In this document: one piece after another, positions 48,275 through 59,522 of the stretch | Numbering within the stretch: the stretch's first letter is position 1 | Layout of the letters: every line of letters starts with the position of its first letter | Assembly: GCA_023078685.1 (NCBI GenBank) | Contig: JALGAS010000001.1 | Location: 6,572,001-6,636,000 of the forward strand | Source: Neopestalotiopsis rosae | Lineage: Eukaryota; Ascomycota; Sordariomycetes; Amphisphaeriales; Sporocadaceae | Length of the DNA: 64,000 nt | Direction: 5' to 3' | Program-made: the position numbers and the translations under genes | Notes under the pieces: generated by a model | Told to the model about the DNA's origin: nothing | Databases searched by the model: none | Seen by the model: the letters and a program-made list of their open reading frames with translations, nothing else

Positions 48275-49298
48275 ATGTCGGCTTGGGACGTCAAGGGCAA
48301 GGTCGCCATCGTTACCGGTGGTGGCAGTGGTACGTCGTCATGGAACCCTCTGCTATCACGTACAAGAAGCAGGTACAGAATCGTGTAGCTGGAACTGACA
48401 TAGTTGGATCTCAGGTATCAACCATGCCTTTGTGGAGGTCCTGCTCAATGCTGGCTGCTCCGTGGTCGTGGCTGACATTAACCTGAGGCCTGAGGCTGAG
48501 GCTACCCTAGCTGCACACCCTCACCCTTCCAAGCAGGAAGGCGCTCCCTCTGCCGTCTTCAAGAAGACCGACCAGAGCAATTGGGCACAGCTGAACGAGC
48601 TGTGGGAGTTTAGTGTAAAGACATTCGGCAGGGTCGACCTCGTTTGCCCCGGTGCCGGTATCTGGGAGCCCCCTTCTTCCAACTTCTGGATCCCCGCTGG
48701 CACCTCGGACATTGCCAAGGATGACCCTAATGCCGCCGTTGGACAGTACTACACCTTCGCCGTCAACACGACCGGCCCCCTGCGCCTGGCCCAGCTGGCC
48801 TTCAAGTACTGGATCGAGAACAAGATCCAGGGCAACTTCCTCTTCGTAGCCTCCATGGGCGGCTACTGCGAGACGGTCGGCACGCCTCTCTACTACGCCA
48901 GCAAGGCCGCCCTGCTCAGCGCGACCAAGTCCTTCGCGCAGATGCGCCAGCGCTTGGGCATCCGCGTGTCAGCCGTCTGTCCGGGCCCGTGCTACACTCC
49001 TCTGTTCCACCAGGACTTCGCCGCGGCCAAGGTGCGCCCGACCGACTTCACCATGACGCCCAAGGAGTGCGCCGAGACCATGCTCAAGGTCGCCTCGGAG
49101 CCCCAGTACGGCGACGGCACCATCATCGAGGTCATGATGATGGGCACCCGCGAGGCGCCCCGCCTCAACGTCCGCCACGTCCCCTACGACAAGCTGCTGC
49201 CCGAGGGCGTCGGTACCCTCGGCGACGACAACAACATCATCAAGGAGGAGGAGAAGCTTTGGGCTCACCTCCCCGTCAACGGCATGACACCTCTGTAA
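48275..49298 (+). CDS. Short-chain dehydrogenase/reductase
   Basis: Two exons: join(48275..48329, 48415..49298), 312 aa. Cofactor motif VTGGGSGI spans residues 13-20 and is completed by the splice. VADINL follows beta-2, with CPGAGIW in the NNAG position. The active site has Ser165 (FVASMGG) and Tyr178/Lys182 (LYYASKAAL). The pattern CPGPCYTPLF follows. The overall form is near the fungal 15-hydroxyprostaglandin dehydrogenase-like group of oxidoreductases. Third codon positions are very GC-rich, which gives long antisense frames that are only shadows. Substrate unknown. Confidence 0.88.
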
Positions 49299-51484
49299 AT
49301 ACATATGATTGATGAATGAGATTACGAAAGAGCTTTGAATCGGATTCCGAAATATAGGAGGTCCGCCTCGGTAGAGGCATTCTATAGAGACCAAGATCAA
49401 ATAGATTCCCGTTGAAGCCAGCAGCACCGTCATGCTTGATATACTCATTCTTCTGTGAAATTCTGTGTTTCTATGAGTACAGCTATTCTAGTACATCTCG
49501 AGATAAGACTCGTTGCCTTTGCAGAGATGCCTAGTCGGATACTCCCGCGAATCCATTCTTCGAGACGATCTCTGAGCACCGTCAAATGATTTACGTCAGC
49601 TGAGATGCTAATGGCGCGGCACTCATGTCTCATGATACCATTGACATATAAGTTAGCCAAACGACGATCATATTCCTTCTCTGGGACTGCAGGAATGATG
49701 CCCTTGTCTATGTTAGGTCAACTTCATTCCAGAGGATTCGACCTGGTACAAACAATCCTTGCTCACCGGTGGCAAGCTTTGGCTAGGTTCGCCATTCCTC
49801 AGGGAGTCAATATGGTATGTAGAGAACCCATGAAAAGAAAAGCCAAAAGGGTTTTCAATTGTCCTTGGATCTTATCCAAAACCATACAGAAATACGGTCG
49901 TCGATTGCAGTGTGCGGTACACGCAATCAACGAAATTCAGCGGCAACTCCTCCCGCGCATGGTTTTTCAAAAACCAGCCTAGATTGCATGAAGCCCAATT
50001 AATGCCCTGGAGTAAATGTCAATGTGCCACTCATATGCCTGGTCTGCCCTCTCACGTGCTGTTCTCGTATTGCAATGACTGAAATTGCTGTACTCAAGCC
50101 AGAAGTTATTAGTATAGAGCGAGAACCGAGACCATTAGCCAACTGGAGGATCATGCAGATTTTGTACTTTCGCAAATTTGATATAACAATGGACTTTGAC
50201 TATTGTATCATATTTCCGACCACGACGTTGGTTTGGACGTTGCGGATGTCAGGTATCTCAAAGGATGCGATAATGCAACGCTCCAGGGGCAGACCCCCGT
50301 TCCGTCTGGGTCCATACTACGACTTTCTATTCGATAAGACTAGCATTGCGTCGGATGCATTCTTCCGGCCCAAAGCCATACCGCCGGAATTCTTAATAAG
50401 CTTTCCGATGACGCCCCCAGGGGATTCGGGCATGTCTGGATCCAATCATGCATCTGATGAAAGTATTTTATGCCCTGGCAGCCGTAGCAGGGAAAGCATC
50501 ATTCACACCGAAAGGTTTGGACAGATTAGCAGCAACAAAGTTTCTGTATAGCTATCATAAGAATAGTCTCGAACTATTCCTGCTGAGGACGGGTTCTATT
50601 AGACAGGAGGAACATTTGGCTCCACCAACAAGGCAGGGAGTGTAAGGAAGAAGAAAGGAAAAAAGGCGGACGAATGAGTTGCAGTGATGTCGACGCCCAC
50701 CCTTCCTGTGAACCTGTCCTTATGTCGTAGCTGAGGATCTTTCGCACTCTTTTTGCTCTCATCTGCCTCGCTCAGGCTTTTGCTTGGTGAGAATCATTGT
50801 CAAACAGTACTCATATAACATGACACATCCCTTTAAGTTGTGAGCTTGATAGATGGGAATAGCAAAAGTCTTTATATACCTTATCTATATGATACCCTCT
50901 TATTTGATTAGAAAAAGTATAAAAACAAAGAAATAATCCTTTGGTTTTTTACCTTTTCTTTTCGCTATTTTATTATTTTTACCTATGATAGAAAAGAAAA
51001 AGAGAAAGAAACAGCTATGCTTATTATACATACGAATATAAGACATCCGCTAACTTAGTATCTGAGTACTACCATCCCCCATAACACTCGATGCAATATG
51101 ACACATGACCGCTCAATAAGATCCATGTTCTGGAATGTGAAGTTGCTTTGATACACTCTTGCAACGTCATGGTATTAGGTGAAAGGTCACAATATCTCTT
51201 CCTAAACAATCATAATGATCTAGTAACGTTTGATTCTCCCATAACTATGCCTAGGTTAGGTATGTAGTAGTACCTGCACCGTTGTCAGGGAAGTAGCCTC
51301 GATACGCTGCAATGGCCCACCACTCTTGTATCGACCGAAGTTGAGCCTCCCAGACATACTCGTAACTCTAGTTCATCCAAAATCTCAGAAACCCTACATT
51401 CCTTACCATCCCCCTTATTACTATCGCCCACCCCTAAACGCACCAGGATTGTCGCCGCTGTCGGTACCGACACTGTGCCATAAA
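49299..51484. other. Gene-poor region with AT-rich island
   Basis: 2.2 kb without a supported gene. Frames at 49605-49982 and 50024-50551 are uninterrupted but show no domain. An AT-rich island occupies about 50860-51010. Confidence 0.45.
50860..51010. repeat. AT-rich island
   Basis: A-rich purine and T-rich pyrimidine stretches like those at 38.3 and 43.1 kb. Confidence 0.5.
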
Positions 51485-53317
51485 CTAAGCACCATCGCAT
51501 ACCAGTTCATTAGATGGGTAGATGGCAACACTGTCGATAAAGAATGTCAAAGCCCCTACACCTAACCAACTTGGACTGCAGTACATCTTGATATCGAGCC
51601 TTGCATTTGGAGACTGTGGAGAGAGATCAATCGGGCTATTGACGTGCTTCCAATCGTCACCGACGTCGCCCTGATCAAAATCTTTGGTGAAGATGGTATT
51701 GCCACCCCAGGTGACGGAGAAAGGGCAAGGCCCATGACCGTCAGGGTCATATGGTTGTGCGCGCAGGGTGGGGAGTCTATACCAGAATGAAACTGTATAG
51801 TTCAGACTGGTATCGAGATTCGTCGAGTCTTGCCATACCTCAAAGTCTGCACCATCGTCATCTCCGGGAAAGTAGCTGAGGAAATGGCATTAGCAAATGG
51901 AATCCTGAAACTTTCTTTAGCATGATGCTTACAGAAGGTTCGAGGGCGTCTGGGTATTTAAGTTTAGACCTCCTGGGCTTGAACCGAGAAACGTCGGGCC
52001 CCAGCCCCGGCCAGCCCAGCCCCATGGCCTTGGATCAATATCTCCCCACTGGTCAGCAACACTATCGTCGAAGCCTCCGTTGACGAGAATATTCGAAGCT
52101 GGATCGGCAATGCATGTGATGATTGGTCCAGTCAAGACTGTCGCGGTCTGAAAATTACATTAGTGTTCACTCCCTCAGCATCGGGACTACCTGCAAGCTG
52201 ACCTTCGTGTTTGTAACAGTGGTGTCTATAGTGGTCTACCCCGTGCATTTCTGTTAGACCTGCATATGGTGACGGGTATCTGACCGAGAGTGGTCTGAAC
52301 TTACTCCAACAACCTCAGTCCAAGTCCAACGGAATGTATCAGTTGGGACCAATGGTAAACTAGCAGCAAGGTCAGTTTGAGCAAAAGTGTTCCGTGTGAT
52401 CTTTGATACGTAACTACCTATCATCGGTTGATGTCACGGTGACTGTTTTACTCAGGGTCAAAAGACCCGTGGATGTGGGATTTGTGGTGGCTTGATTCCC
52501 CAGACACGAACAAATAAAAGATTGCGAAGTATTAGGCAAATCTTGAAAGCTCGAAAAGGCAGCGGCGGAGGCGGCATCGGATGGCCTGGGTGATTCATCA
52601 TAATGAGTAGGTTCTGGGCCGAGAACTGGATACCAGGTCCCATCCACGCTTTCACCATAACCAGAGGAATCGAATCCGTCATCGTACGACTCATCATCAT
52701 CGCCATATGCATCACCATAGTGTGATTCGCCTTCATCAGATTCATAGCTTGAACCCGGATTTACAGGGGGTTTACTATCCTTGTAATTGTTTGAAGAACC
52801 AGCTTTACGGTGATGAAGGTCGTAGATCAAAAACTCGTCCCCGCGGCGAATTTCTCTGTTCTCATGCTGATCTAGCTGTCCGGGTCTGGCATCTCTTTTC
52901 TGACTTCCAGACGTGGCTGTTGCAACGAGGGTAGTGCGGTCAGTATTCTAATTGTAGTTCGATGTTAGCATCACTCCCCCCTTGGGTCATTGATAATAGA
53001 CTACTTGCCGTCACAGTTGAAGTTACAAATATTGTCACAGTCTTGCCCTCCTCGGTCACCGTCCCCCCATCAGCGGTTTCAACCACTGTGGTAATGCCTT
53101 GGGGGGGAACAATTATCGTTGTAGTAAATGTGGTGGTGACAGAGCTATGGGGAATGGGGAAGGTCGAGGAGCAGTAATCGAAAGCGGGTCTATAGTCAGA
53201 GAGTAGAGGAACAAATTCGTTTGTGTCACAAGCGGGGTCATGACCAGGGATCAGAAGCCCACGTGTTATGATTGGTGCTAAGAAGACCATCAGATGTAGG
53301 AAGGTTCTGGTCGTCAT
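51485..53317 (-). CDS. Secreted protein with acidic middle region and CBM-like C-terminal domain
   Basis: Six exons on the minus strand: 53317-53005, 52916-52418, 52359-52305, 52235-52203, 52147-51933, 51875-51485; 501 aa. A signal peptide (MTTRTFLHLMVFLAPIITRG) leads into a Thr/Val-rich region (TTTFTTTIIVPPQGITTV). An acidic Ser/Asp/Glu/Tyr stretch follows (ESHYGDAYGDDDESYDDG). After TIDTTVTNTKTATV the C-terminal 150 residues begin with ILVNGGFDDSVADQWGDIDP and continue with SLNYTVSFWYRLPTL and FFIDSVAIYP. That is the form of a beta-sandwich carbohydrate-binding module (CBM4/9-like) found in many fungal wall proteins. No catalytic motif was seen. It probably binds the cell wall or a substrate polysaccharide. 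Intron-1 acceptor at 52917 was chosen because the nearer AG gives a stop. Confidence 0.72.
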
Positions 53318-54843
53318 TGTGAGTCTATAATGTATTCAGATTAAACTGTGATGGACCATGGAAAAAGAACGGCCTGATGATGTTTTCTGGACGTGACGCC
53401 GTACTTATAGTATTTGGCTTCAGGCAGAAAACTCAATGTCAGCTGAATTAAAGCTTGGTACTTTGCACAAAAAAGAAATACTCAAGTTGCACCAGTGTAC
53501 AGTGCACATTAAGTGTAATTAAGGGGTTCCGCGTCTGCCATGGCGGCTTGAAGCGGAACGAGCCGTGAGTCAGTCACAATGATTGCGGGTGGATGGAACT
53601 TCTAGCGCTCATTACTGTATTCGATAGAATAAGGGCCAGACAGACATTGTCGACGGCAAGCAAATATATTGGGTCACGCGACAGTGGCTTCCATGGAGTA
53701 GCAGCCTCCTGCACAAAAAGCAAATACATCCGGATCGTAGAATATCAACGCTGAGTCCTTTGAGCGGCAGGCTAGGGAAAATAAATAAATTTTCTTTTTC
53801 ATCTAAAAACATTATTGACAACTGTAAAGAGGCAAAGAAATACGCTGTTGACCGGACCACTTCGAGAACAACGGACGATAGCAGCATGGTGATATCTACT
53901 TTCGATCACAACGGCAATCATCCATTTCAAGCCCCGGTCTGTAAGGTCTCTCAAATGTCTTGGTAGGTATTCAATATGACCAGGAACTTAGCGATCTCCG
54001 CACAAGAATTCTAGCGGAGATTTGGTGCTCGTTATGTTCAGATTTCATGCCATTGATCATAAGACGCTTTCACTTTATAGTGGCAATCATCTCTTCGTCT
54101 GTGATGGACACAAACTACGGTAAGCGGCGCAGTCTGGGCGATAACGATATCGACACAAGCTCTTTTGGGGTTGAACCAATTCCATGAGATCTGCCCTGAA
54201 AATACACAATCTGGAGGTGCGACTTTTGGCTGGCGGTATGTCAACAGTTTTTTAAAACATCCATCTCGTGACTGCTTGCAGTCTCTATTAGTCAAGTAGA
54301 TTGATTAGGCAGGCATTGACCGCACTGTGCCTGCATCTCGAGATAACACCTAAGATTGATCAAAACTCAGAAGGAACTTCCAGACTGCTAAATGGAATTT
54401 CTACTCTCAGTGACGAGTAAGAGTACTCCAGTTCAAGGCCTCTCTTTCCCTGACATTCCGTTATGAATCCCATGGCAAGCTTAAATTCCCTTGTTCACAA
54501 CACGACTGCGTGAGGGGTGAAGTGAGCAAGAGCCAGCAAGACCTAGAATGAGTAGTTGACCTTCCAATCAATGCTTGGTCAAAACCTCTTTTGGAAAGCA
54601 CGACTGTTGGCGTTGCCAGCTAAAATCCCACATCTTCTAGGTAAACAAACACAATCTCTCCTTTCTCATCCACCACACTCTATCTTTTCCCATCATCCAC
54701 ACTCTACACTCTACATTCGATTACATTCATCATACTACAACTATCTCTTCAGACTTCAACCATCCGTAAATGCTTCATTCATTTGTCCAGGGTCTGGCGA
54801 ACAATAGCTCTCTGCGCTTCTTATCGGCCCCTAACCCCTATCG
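53318..54843. other. Intergenic region before the collagen-like locus
   Basis: 1.5 kb without a supported gene. The last 200 bp is a pyrimidine-rich stretch listed separately. Confidence 0.45.
54651..54775 (+). promoter_or_regulatory. Pyrimidine-rich core promoter/leader of the collagen-like locus
   Basis: CT-rich and CAT/CAC-rich sequence (TCTCCTTTCTCATCCACCAC and similar) of the type often found at transcription starts of fungal genes. It lies 70-190 nt before exon A1. No clear TATA box. Confidence 0.45.
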
Positions 54844-55087
54844 ATGCCTGCTAATAACTATACGGGCTACAACTACAAGGCAAAGACGACGACGACAGCA
54901 ACAGCAACAACAGGAACAGAAAGGGAGGAAAAGATGGAGGACGCGGCCATCGCAGCGCCGCACACGGTCTCGGACACCCCAGAGTGGTGGCAATATCGTT
55001 ATAATGCGACGAATAGTATTTATGCCATTGTCGCAACTGCGGCAATTCTCCTCCACGGAGCCCGGTGGGTATACACCACCTCTTTCG
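54844..55087 (+). CDS. Orphan membrane exon A1 of the collagen-like family
   Basis: Open frame from ATG 54844 (or 54934) to a phase-1 donor GTATGTT at 55088. It encodes up to 81 residues: a Thr-rich start encoded by an ACG/ACA microsatellite, then PEWWQYRYNATNSIYAIVAT and a membrane helix ending TTSFG. It is homologous in layout to exons B1 (55213) and C1 (59582): same microsatellite-type leader, same R-Y-N before the helix, same ending FG and same donor. Its own intron ends in a sequence like that of the other copies, but no collagen exon follows. Splicing to the AG at 55167 would stop after four codons. Splicing to the collagen exon at 55463 keeps the frame and would give 165 aa. It may be an alternative first exon or a truncated copy. 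Confidence 0.55.
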
Positions 55088-55212
55088 GTATGTTAAGTTG
55101 CAGGGCTTTTCCATTATTTGCCATCTTATGGAAGCACCGCATAAACTAATCATTCATTTTATAATAGTCCGTGGATGAAAGGCCCTTAGTGACGAAGAAG
55201 AAGAAAGAGACA

Positions 55213-55716
55213 ATGGCCGAGACAACCAGCACAAACGACGTCATCCCCCATATAATGGGTATGAGCGCGCCTCGGTGGTCCTATCGGTACAATGTAGTAC
55301 AGGTAATCAATAGAGTGATTAAGTTACTTGTATTAGCCTTATTATTGGTGGGGTCTGGGGGGCTGATAACCTGGCTTTTTGGTATGTTCTTTTTACTATC
55401 TTTCTCTGTTATTTGGTGTTTTATTGAAGAATGGCATTAATTAATCGTTATTTTTATTATAGGCCAGAAGAACCGCCCCCTCGACTACGGGGAGATGGTG
55501 GGCCCAAAGGGCGATCGTGGCCCAAAGGGCGACACCGGCCCCCGAGGAGAACGTGGTGCAACGGGTCCCCCTGGTCCTCCCGGTCCCCCTGGCGCCATTA
55601 TAGGCTCCCAGGACCTGGTTATCGCCTTCCTCGCCGGCGTCGCATTCGCAACTACCACTCCTCCTCCTCCTCCTTCGCCACCATCACCATCGACGCCCCC
55701 GACGGCGACGATCTAA
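55213..55716 (+). CDS. Collagen-like membrane protein, copy B
   Basis: Two exons: join(55213..55381, 55463..55716), 140 aa. Exon 1 ([17 protein letters not shown]) ends in a strong membrane helix ([20 protein letters not shown]). Exon 2 begins [12 protein letters not shown] and then has ten clean Gly-X-Y triplets ([30 protein letters not shown]). A second hydrophobic stretch ([14 protein letters not shown]) and a Pro/Ser-rich tail follow. Gly-X-Y repeats of this kind form collagen triple helices in animals and bacteria and are uncommon in fungi. The charged triplets (GDR, GPK, GER) and GPP end resemble bacterial collagen-like proteins. A membrane-anchored trimer is an inference. The frame is confirmed by the homologous copy C. 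Confidence 0.75.
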
Positions 55717-56934
55717 TGTCGTCACCCCGACTCTAGCCACTTATCTGTGTTTGGAGCACATATACTTTCGTGGGCCGGCCTTATCGTTGCGTTGGAATGT
55801 TGGAAGGTGCGATTAGCAGTGGTGACTGACCATGCTTTCCGCAAACCGAGGAATTGAACATACTGGTGGATGTGGCTGATAGATGTGGCTGATAGACGGA
55901 ACTTGGCTTCAATCAATGTCAGCAGATCAGATTTGCAAGCAACGAAATATTTGACCATAGGTCAAAGCGACGAATTCAAGCTTTCCCTTTTTAAAGTCCC
56001 ATCTTGCTTGAACTGTAGTAAATTAGAATTCTTTTCCAAAGGTGCTGTAGACGATGTAGGCATAAAGTTCCGAGATATCTTGTGCAAAATCCATTGTCGT
56101 GAAAACGGGGAAATTGTGTGCCGAATTGTAGACTGATGTGCGGGTGTCTGGCAAAGGCAAGCTTGAGTGCTCGATCTTAATGCAGTGTCTGTGGCCCGTT
56201 GCGTAGCCGACGAAATGTATGACCTTCGAGTGGTCGGATGAGAGAAGTCGTCGAATGGGAAAAAAAAAATAGATTAATCCACGTACTTTTTTTGTTTTTT
56301 GGAAAGACAATAGCTTTTTTTTTTTCTTTTTTTTTGGGTTTCTAGTAAGAAAAAAAGAGTAAAGGAAAAGCGATAAAACGCTATATCTTTGCATAAAAGC
56401 TTTCTCTGGTTATTATGCTGATGCGATGAGTTTAATCTCTTCTCGGTGTATCTCGGCCGTCGTAATGGCAAAACATTCGTTAACCTAAGAGCTTATAGTT
56501 TTGTCTGACTCTCAGTTTGCAGCAGTATGGGCATGTATTAGGTTTTCCACTTGCTTTGGTGCGCCGGAATTGCCTTAACTACATGTGCCCCTCGGCGATG
56601 GGTTTGCAGGCAACCTAGATGGAAGCATCTGTGAAAATCGGGAAGTCAGTGGGCCGCTTCTTCACCATGTATATATTTGGCTTTCCGCACCTGCGTTGGA
56701 CTCGATCACTTTCGATTACCACAACACCCATCATACCATACCTATCATATCTCTGACAGAATCGCAACAATCTTGAATACCTACATTGGCGAACCTGTTT
56801 TCTCCCTATCTGGTGACCATCCCAGTCACTGAGATTATCCTACCCAGAACTGAACCCAAGATTCCCAAAGCTGCACTAAACCTTTTAGCCGCTGTAGTGG
56901 GATATCAGCTCGGTTTGTAGAGAATATCACAAAA
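55717..56934. other. Intergenic region with small tandem repeat
   Basis: Holds a 13-bp tandem duplication (GATGTGGCTGATA, 55869-55894) and poly-A/T tracts around 56260-56360. No gene supported. Confidence 0.5.
55869..55894. repeat. 13-bp tandem duplication
   Basis: Two exact copies of GATGTGGCTGATA, head to tail. Confidence 0.85.
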
Positions 56935-58020
56935 ATGGGCCATCCTTCGAAGACAAGACTTGACTCGGCAAGCATTTATTCCACTACTACGCTTGTCGAG
57001 GAGGACAACCAATGGTGTGGCCACCCGCCATGCGTTTCCTTCTCTTCTGAACTGGGTTGCCGCCAACATAACTCTGCCCAGTCACCCATGTACCGCAATA
57101 CCCTTCTACCTCCGGAATGGCCTGCTGAAAGGCAGGATTCAAAGCCGCGCATCGTCCGCCTTTGGGACACAATCTGGCGCGCATCTCAGAGCAAATTCGC
57201 TTTAACAGGTGCTCCACAAGCCGCGACAATTTATTCGAAACCTCAATCCCTATTCTTCTCATCGCTACCTTTCGATCCCGTTTCAGTCAACACCATACAG
57301 CCCATTCACGCGAGCATGCCGCACCATCTCGCCTTCTATCATCTCCATTGTATTCGTCGTCAGCTCAGTCCCAAAGCCTCCATTGCCTTCATTCCGGAGC
57401 TATCATGCAGCGGCACCGCTCACTTCTACGAGCACGGCCCAGAATTCGCATGGTCAAGCGAAGTTTATTTCGATAGCGGGACATTTCTGCAAAAACAGGA
57501 AATCAGCTGCGTGTTGGAACCCGGCCCTGACGTTGAACACATCGACTTCTCAGAGTGCCCACACAGATTTTTCAAGCTCGGGAAGCTTTCTTCAATTGAA
57601 AAGAACGGGTGGATGGAGGCGAAATGTGGATTAAGATTTTATCCGTTTTCTTGGTTGAACGAAATCAGAGACAGACAATGGAGCAGTAAAGATGGACGCT
57701 TCACCTCCATGGGCATGTGTTTACTCTGTCACTCGGATCACGAGAAAGTCATGGAGGTAGTAGGCCGCCAACTCCATATCCGACTGACATGCTACAGAGA
57801 CTTGGGATCCGGGACAGATCGAAATCAAGATGAATGGACGGCTGTCTCAACAGGACAAGTGAAGACACCGTGGCGCAGAACCTTGGATTACAAAGAAGTC
57901 TATGGACGTGTTTGGAGAACTGCTAAGAGACTGGGCCGACCGAACCTTCACGTGACGATCTACAAAAGGGAGGGCGAAAAAGACTTTGACGTGAGCAAAT
58001 TGGAGGGCAAATTCAAATGA
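56935..58020 (+). CDS. Hypothetical protein, single exon
   Basis: 361 aa without introns. No family recognised. It starts MGHPSKTRLDSASIYS and has no signal peptide or membrane helix. Several Cys/His-containing segments are visible (WCGHPPC, LLCHSDHEK, HLHCIRR), but they do not form a standard zinc finger. The C-terminus is basic and well-ordered in appearance (RTAKRLGRPNLHVTIYKREG). The long frame and even composition support a real gene. Position: between the collagen-like copies B and C, same strand. Function unknown. Confidence 0.6.
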   Translation: MGHPSKTRLDSASIYSTTTLVEEDNQWCGHPPCVSFSSELGCRQHNSAQSPMYRNTLLPPEWPAERQDSKPRIVRLWDTIWRASQSKFALTGAPQAATIYSKPQSLFFSSLPFDPVSVNTIQPIHASMPHHLAFYHLHCIRRQLSPKASIAFIPELSCSGTAHFYEHGPEFAWSSEVYFDSGTFLQKQEISCVLEPGPDVEHIDFSECPHRFFKLGKLSSIEKNGWMEAKCGLRFYPFSWLNEIRDRQWSSKDGRFTSMGMCLLCHSDHEKVMEVVGRQLHIRLTCYRDLGSGTDRNQDEWTAVSTGQVKTPWRRTLDYKEVYGRVWRTAKRLGRPNLHVTIYKREGEKDFDVSKLEGKFK

Positions 58021-58647
58021 TCCACCAGTTCTGATCATGCCTTTGGCAATATGGGAGTTGGTCTGCGATGCTAGGGCATAATGACATTGCCACGTGCGGC
58101 TTGATCCATATACGAGGCATTCCACAGCATTGGTACCGGTCGACTTGTATCAATTCCTAGATAGTCATACAGTCGAAACCTAAGAATCTCAGTGCATTGA
58201 TCGCTTAAGAATCCGGAGGAATGTATTAATGCAAATCCATACATCAAATGAGTTCGTGTTTGTGAAAGGGATACAATGACGCGCGGCCAAAATTACCCGC
58301 TGCGAAGATTGCATGCATGAATGCCACTCCACACTGCCTCTTGTTTACATGGACAACCCCCATTTCATCATGTCACTGGTTGTCGTGCACATTCCTGGCG
58401 CTACTAAAAAGTGAGTCTTGGCTTTGCCTACTGCCTTTTCGTCAAACCAGAACGTGTGATAATCGCCATAAACCACAGCCCTGGCTGGTTTGCTTTTACA
58501 AGTTGAAAGAAACATATTATTGTCACGAAGCTCGATGTCTTTGCCGAGAATTACGGATCCATGCCATTAATGTGGTCACGTCTCTCATATGGTGTTGGTC
58601 CTTTGGATGCTCTTCTAGCGAACACTAATATTCGTCACCTTCCAGAC

Positions 58648-58884
58648 ATGGAGAAAGCTTTATGAGGTCAAGCTTGCTGACATCCTGCAGAAGGGCGCCA
58701 ACCCGAAGCACATTTCAGGGTGGCGTGAACTAGCACATGGATATTTGCAGCAGTTCTTCGTGACGGCCATGATGAAACCAGAAAGACAAGCGGAGGGAGA
58801 CAAATACTGGAAGGACTTTTCAGCTCTTGTGGCCGAGTTTTCCGGGCTACGGAGGTCTCTGAAAGCCATGTCAAAGACTTTTTG
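58648..58884 (+). pseudogene. Possible orphan exon or gene remnant
   Basis: After a plausible acceptor (CACCTTCCAG) the frame reads TWRKLYEVKLADILQKGANP, then SGWRELAHGYLQQFFVTAMM and ends SLKAMSKTF at a TGA. The composition is that of a real soluble protein, but no upstream exon joins it in a consistent phase. An exon-like piece at 58349-58410 (MDNPHFIMSL) is out of phase. Either a remnant or the 3' exon of an unrecognised gene. Confidence 0.35.
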
Positions 58885-59157
58885 ATTTATGTAGTTTATT
58901 TACCGCATGTTCTTGGCTGCCGACAAATGCGCGGTGCTGATCAGAGTTCATCCCACTTGCATCTTATCTCCGTCTCAGTCGTGTCCTCGGGATAAATAAG
59001 GCGGTAGAATATATCAGGTCAACTCTGCTAGGCATGACATGTGGCCGCTCTATTTCCCAGTGTCTCTTGCCACACTGCTTTTGTCTTCTAGGCAGTAGCC
59101 AACGATAATGAGTTGTAGATCCTATCGTTCTTGAAGCCATAATGGGTTTCGCAGGGT

Positions 59158-59211
59158 TGGCTGTAGAGACACGCCATGGAGCCGTGGCTGTAGAGACACG
59201 CCATGGAGCCG
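59158..59211. repeat. 27-bp tandem duplication
   Basis: Two exact head-to-tail copies (59158-59184 and 59185-59211), starting TGGCTGTAGAGACACG. Lies upstream of copy C. Confidence 0.95.
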
Positions 59212-59474
59212 TGAGGATTTTGCTTCCAGGCTTGGGGTGGTTCTTGCCATGCTCAGAAATAAGGACAGCCACAGATTCTCAGACCTAGATCGCTCCTTTA
59301 AATTCTGTGGACTATGGTTGCCAAAACATGCCCACGATCCAACCGCAGCTTCTGGCGCATGAGAAATGAAGATGGAAGGGACAGTGTGGCCCAGGAGCAA
59401 GGAAAGGGGTCTTCAAAACGATTGTTTTGAGGACGAAGCTCTCTCATATTCTCTTCTTGACTCCCAGGCTACGA

Positions 59475-59486
59475 ACGACGACGACG

Positions 59487-59522
<36 letters not shown>

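Noticed and set aside
50024..50551. Possible 175-codon gene
   Set aside because: No recognised domain, poor composition and no splice or promoter support.
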